In this document: one piece after another, positions 4,988-6,522 of the stretch
Position numbering within the stretch: the stretch's first letter is position 1
How the letters are laid out: each line of letters starts with the position of its first letter
Assembly: GCA_950059165.1 (NCBI GenBank)
Contig: CATLUC010000069.1
Span: 1-6,522 of the forward strand
Source of the DNA: an uncultured Clostridium sp.
GTDB taxonomy: Bacteria > Bacillota > Clostridia > TANB77 > CAG-508
Length of the DNA: 6,522 nt
Direction of reading: 5' to 3'
Position numbers and translations under genes: made by a program
Notes under the pieces: generated by a model
Told to the model about the DNA's origin: nothing
Databases searched by the model: none
What the model saw: only the letters and a program-made list of their open reading frames with translations

Positions 4988-5816
4988 CTTTTTCAAATTT
5001 CTTTTATTTTCTTTTTCTAGCTGTTTCAAACTTTTCTTAGGTGTTGGTAACTCTTCTGGCATAGTCCCGACCAGCTTCTTTAATTGCTTTTCTAACAATT
5101 TTCCCAATTTTATTATGTGTGTTACAAGCCTCTTTTTCTGTTTGAATATTATCTTTTTTCAATCTTTGTTCTGTTTGAGAAATTCTAAATAAATTAGCTA
5201 TAAGTTCATCACTTCCCATATTGTCTAAAATATCTTCTCTATATCTTAATCCTTTTCTTTTTGCAATGTCATCAGCTGTTTCTCCATTGTATAAACCTTT
5301 ATACCCAGCATTATGAAATTTATCAAAATTTCTAACTCCTGCATTTTTAGCAGTTTGATTAAGTGAATAATTGCCTTTTTTAGTTAAGTTTCTTTGGTAA
5401 AATCTTTTTTCATCTTCTGTTAATTCGCTATATTCTTTTTCACTAATTTCTTGCTTTCTAGTTTGAATTGCAAAATATGTTTGTGCAAGAGCAATAACTT
5501 TTTTTCTAGTATCGCCGTTTTGTGCTATTAAATAGCAAGCATAACGAGTTAATTTATAATCTCTAATGTTTTTTGTTGCACCTTTAGGCATTTTTATCGT
5601 TTTGTCGACGTCGACAAAATGTTCAAAAACAGTAATATCACTATTTTTACAAGATTCCTTTGCTTTGTTTATTACATTTTCAAATTTTCGCCATTCTTTA
5701 TAATTTAAAACTGATTGTAATTCTCTAGCATACCAAAATTCAATTCCATTTTCGTCAATATGCTTTATATCTTCGAAAGTTTTATTATAATTTTCTTTAT
5801 TATCTAGTTCGTTCAT
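4988..5816 (-). pseudogene. dinD: dinD-like DNA-damage-inducible protein D, frameshifted
   Basis: The first 249 residues read as DinD: a Bro-N-like N-terminal region (GIEFWYARELQSVLNYKEWRKF, about 24-45, in two parts IEFWYARELQ and LNYKEWRKF), RDYKLTRYACYLIAQNGD (85-102), and a middle part GYKGLYNGETADDIAKRKGL (171-190). After KIVRKAIKEAG the frame goes out of family and stops at 5037. The expected DinD ending, GTMPEELPTPKKSLKQLE and on to NLKK, is present in the next frame; removing one C near 5069 joins the two exactly and restores about 276 residues, against 274 for E. coli DinD. E. coli DinD is SOS-induced and antagonises RecA filaments. The start has GGAG at 5827-5830, 10 bases upstream. 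If the extra base is real the 259-residue product lacks the conserved tail; a sequencing error is equally possible. Confidence 0.8.
5600..5619. repeat. Perfect 20-base palindrome inside dinD
   Basis: TTTTGTCGAC followed by GTCGACAAAA is a perfect 20-base palindrome centred between 5609 and 5610, holding two GTCGAC sites. It encodes FVDVDK (residues 67-72). The codons GTC GAC GTC GAC are unusual here, where Val and Asp codons mostly end in A or T. Confidence 0.7.
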
Positions 5817-5847
5817 TTGAAATCATCTCCATTTCTTACTATTTGGC

Positions 5848-5878
5848 ATTTTATTACAATTTCAAATGAATTGTAATA
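5848..5878 (-). promoter_or_regulatory. Candidate dinD promoter with overlapping inverted-repeat operator
   Basis: On the - strand TTACAA (5871-5876) and TAAAAT (5848-5853, five of six consensus bases) are 17 bases apart, a plausible -35/-10 pair that would start transcription near 5840, before the dinD ATG at 5816. A perfect 10-base inverted repeat (5852-5861 and 5869-5878, seven-base spacer) lies across the whole promoter, as repressor sites often do. It is not a recognisable LexA box. A hairpin in the RNA ending the upstream HAD gene is the alternative, but no T run follows. Confidence 0.4.
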
Positions 5879-5896
5879 TATTTGCGAAAATTCGTT

Positions 5897-6514
5897 TTAT
5901 ATTTTTATGTTAAATTCTAATAATAATTTTTTGACATCATCTGCTTTATTTGGAATAATTCTTCTACCTTTTATTCCAATTCTATTTGCTGTTTCATAAT
6001 TCTTTCCCGAATCATCATCATCTATAAATAAGCACTCCTCTGCATTTAAATTATATCTATCTAAAAGTAATTTATATACTTTTTCATCTGGCTTTTTTAT
6101 ATGTTCTTGTGCTGATATTACAATTCCTGTACATAATCCAAAAAATTCATCATTTTTAAAATATTCATATGTTTGATTAGCCATATTAGATAAAACAAAT
6201 AAGTCGTATCCATTGTTTTTTAATATTTTTGCTATTTCTACAATATCTCTATTTATAGGTTGTTTTTTATACCACTCATGTAAAAAGTCTTGTGTCAATG
6301 TTTCATATTTAAATTGATTTCTTTTATTTATTATTTCTATTGCTTTATCATTAGTAATATCTCCTAGATCCATTAAAGTCCATTCTGGAGCATGAAATAT
6401 TTCATCATATATATATTTTATCTCTTCTTCTTTTTGGGTAAAATTATTAATTATTTTATTTTGATTGTAATTTATAATTACATTTCCTAAATCAAAAATT
6501 ATATTTTTTATCAT
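5897..6514 (-). CDS. HAD-superfamily hydrolase, YihX-like (subfamily IA)
   Basis: This is a probable cytoplasmic phosphatase of 205 residues. Motif I is IIFDLGNVI (5-13) with nucleophile Asp8 and the DLGNV form typical of E. coli YihX (an alpha-glucose-1-phosphate phosphatase) and of epoxide-hydrolase N-terminal domains, in place of the classic DxD. Motif II is LSN (108-110), motif III KKP with Lys141, motif IV FIDDDDSGKN (163-172). The cap lies at about 15-85. Motif IV seems two residues longer than in YihX, where DDN is followed sooner by the ExAN turn. The substrate cannot be inferred. The MIKNIIFDLGNV start is normal for the family; only eight bases upstream are visible, so its ribosome binding site and promoter are outside or at the edge. 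It precedes dinD by 80 bases. Confidence 0.88.
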   Translation of the reverse strand: MIKNIIFDLGNVIINYNQNKIINNFTQKEEEIKYIYDEIFHAPEWTLMDLGDITNDKAIEIINKRNQFKYETLTQDFLHEWYKKQPINRDIVEIAKILKNNGYDLFVLSNMANQTYEYFKNDEFFGLCTGIVISAQEHIKKPDEKVYKLLLDRYNLNAEECLFIDDDDSGKNYETANRIGIKGRRIIPNKADDVKKLLLEFNIKI

Positions 6515-6522
6515 TTTCTTTT

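Noticed and set aside
5060..5075. Programmed +1 frameshift in dinD
   Set aside because: The site GGT CGG has a rare codon in the A site, but slipping the glycine tRNA from GGT to GTC would pair poorly and there is no evident stimulating structure. A mutation or sequence error is simpler.
4445..5107. 220-residue Nudix gene starting at TTG 5107
   Set aside because: Residues 1-52 of that model are mostly the displaced DinD tail; the TTG has no ribosome binding site, while ATG 4951 does and matches the family's usual N-terminus.
5885..5894. CGAAAATTCG palindrome as a LexA box upstream of dinD
   Set aside because: The half-sites lack the C/G of GAAC and GTTC and the two-base centre is too short for the Gram-positive LexA consensus.

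Overview
The window looks like chromosomal DNA of an AT-rich, low-GC Gram-positive bacterium, most likely an uncultured Clostridia-type Firmicute. The evidence is the gene order pyrH-frr-uppS-cdsA-rseP, strong AAGGAGG-type ribosome binding sites, A/T-ending codons with arginine mostly AGA, and TGA and TAG working as ordinary stops (standard code). No finer placement is possible from sequence alone.

Layout. Bases 2-3760 on the + strand form a housekeeping block: the 3' end of pyrH (UMP kinase), frr (ribosome recycling factor), uppS (undecaprenyl diphosphate synthase), cdsA (CDP-diglyceride synthase) and rseP (site-2 protease, TTG start, two PDZ repeats). Together they serve translation, nucleotide supply and the cell envelope: UppS makes the lipid carrier for wall polymers, CdsA makes the phospholipid precursor, RseP cuts membrane-embedded regulators or signal peptides. 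The dxr gene that often lies between cdsA and rseP is absent; a short, relatively GC-rich spacer is found there. Between pyrH and frr lies a long imperfect hairpin with a nested GC-rich hairpin, followed by a solitary copy of its end.

Bases 3761-4096 are a gene-free convergent region with two terminator-like hairpins and a further structured stretch. Bases 4097-6514 on the - strand hold, in transcription order, a HAD phosphatase of the YihX type, a dinD-like gene, an IDI/YfcD-like Nudix hydrolase and a MazG-like pyrophosphohydrolase. Nudix and mazG are tightly coupled; the MazG ribosome binding site overlaps the Nudix stop codon.

The main anomaly is in dinD. The conserved DinD C-terminus is present but in another frame, and one extra base near 5069 accounts for it exactly. 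The frame that carries the DinD tail stays open straight into the Nudix domain. So the locus is either a fresh pseudogene, a sequence error, or a broken or recoded DinD-Nudix fusion. I see no defence system, CRISPR array, insertion sequence, tRNA or rRNA.
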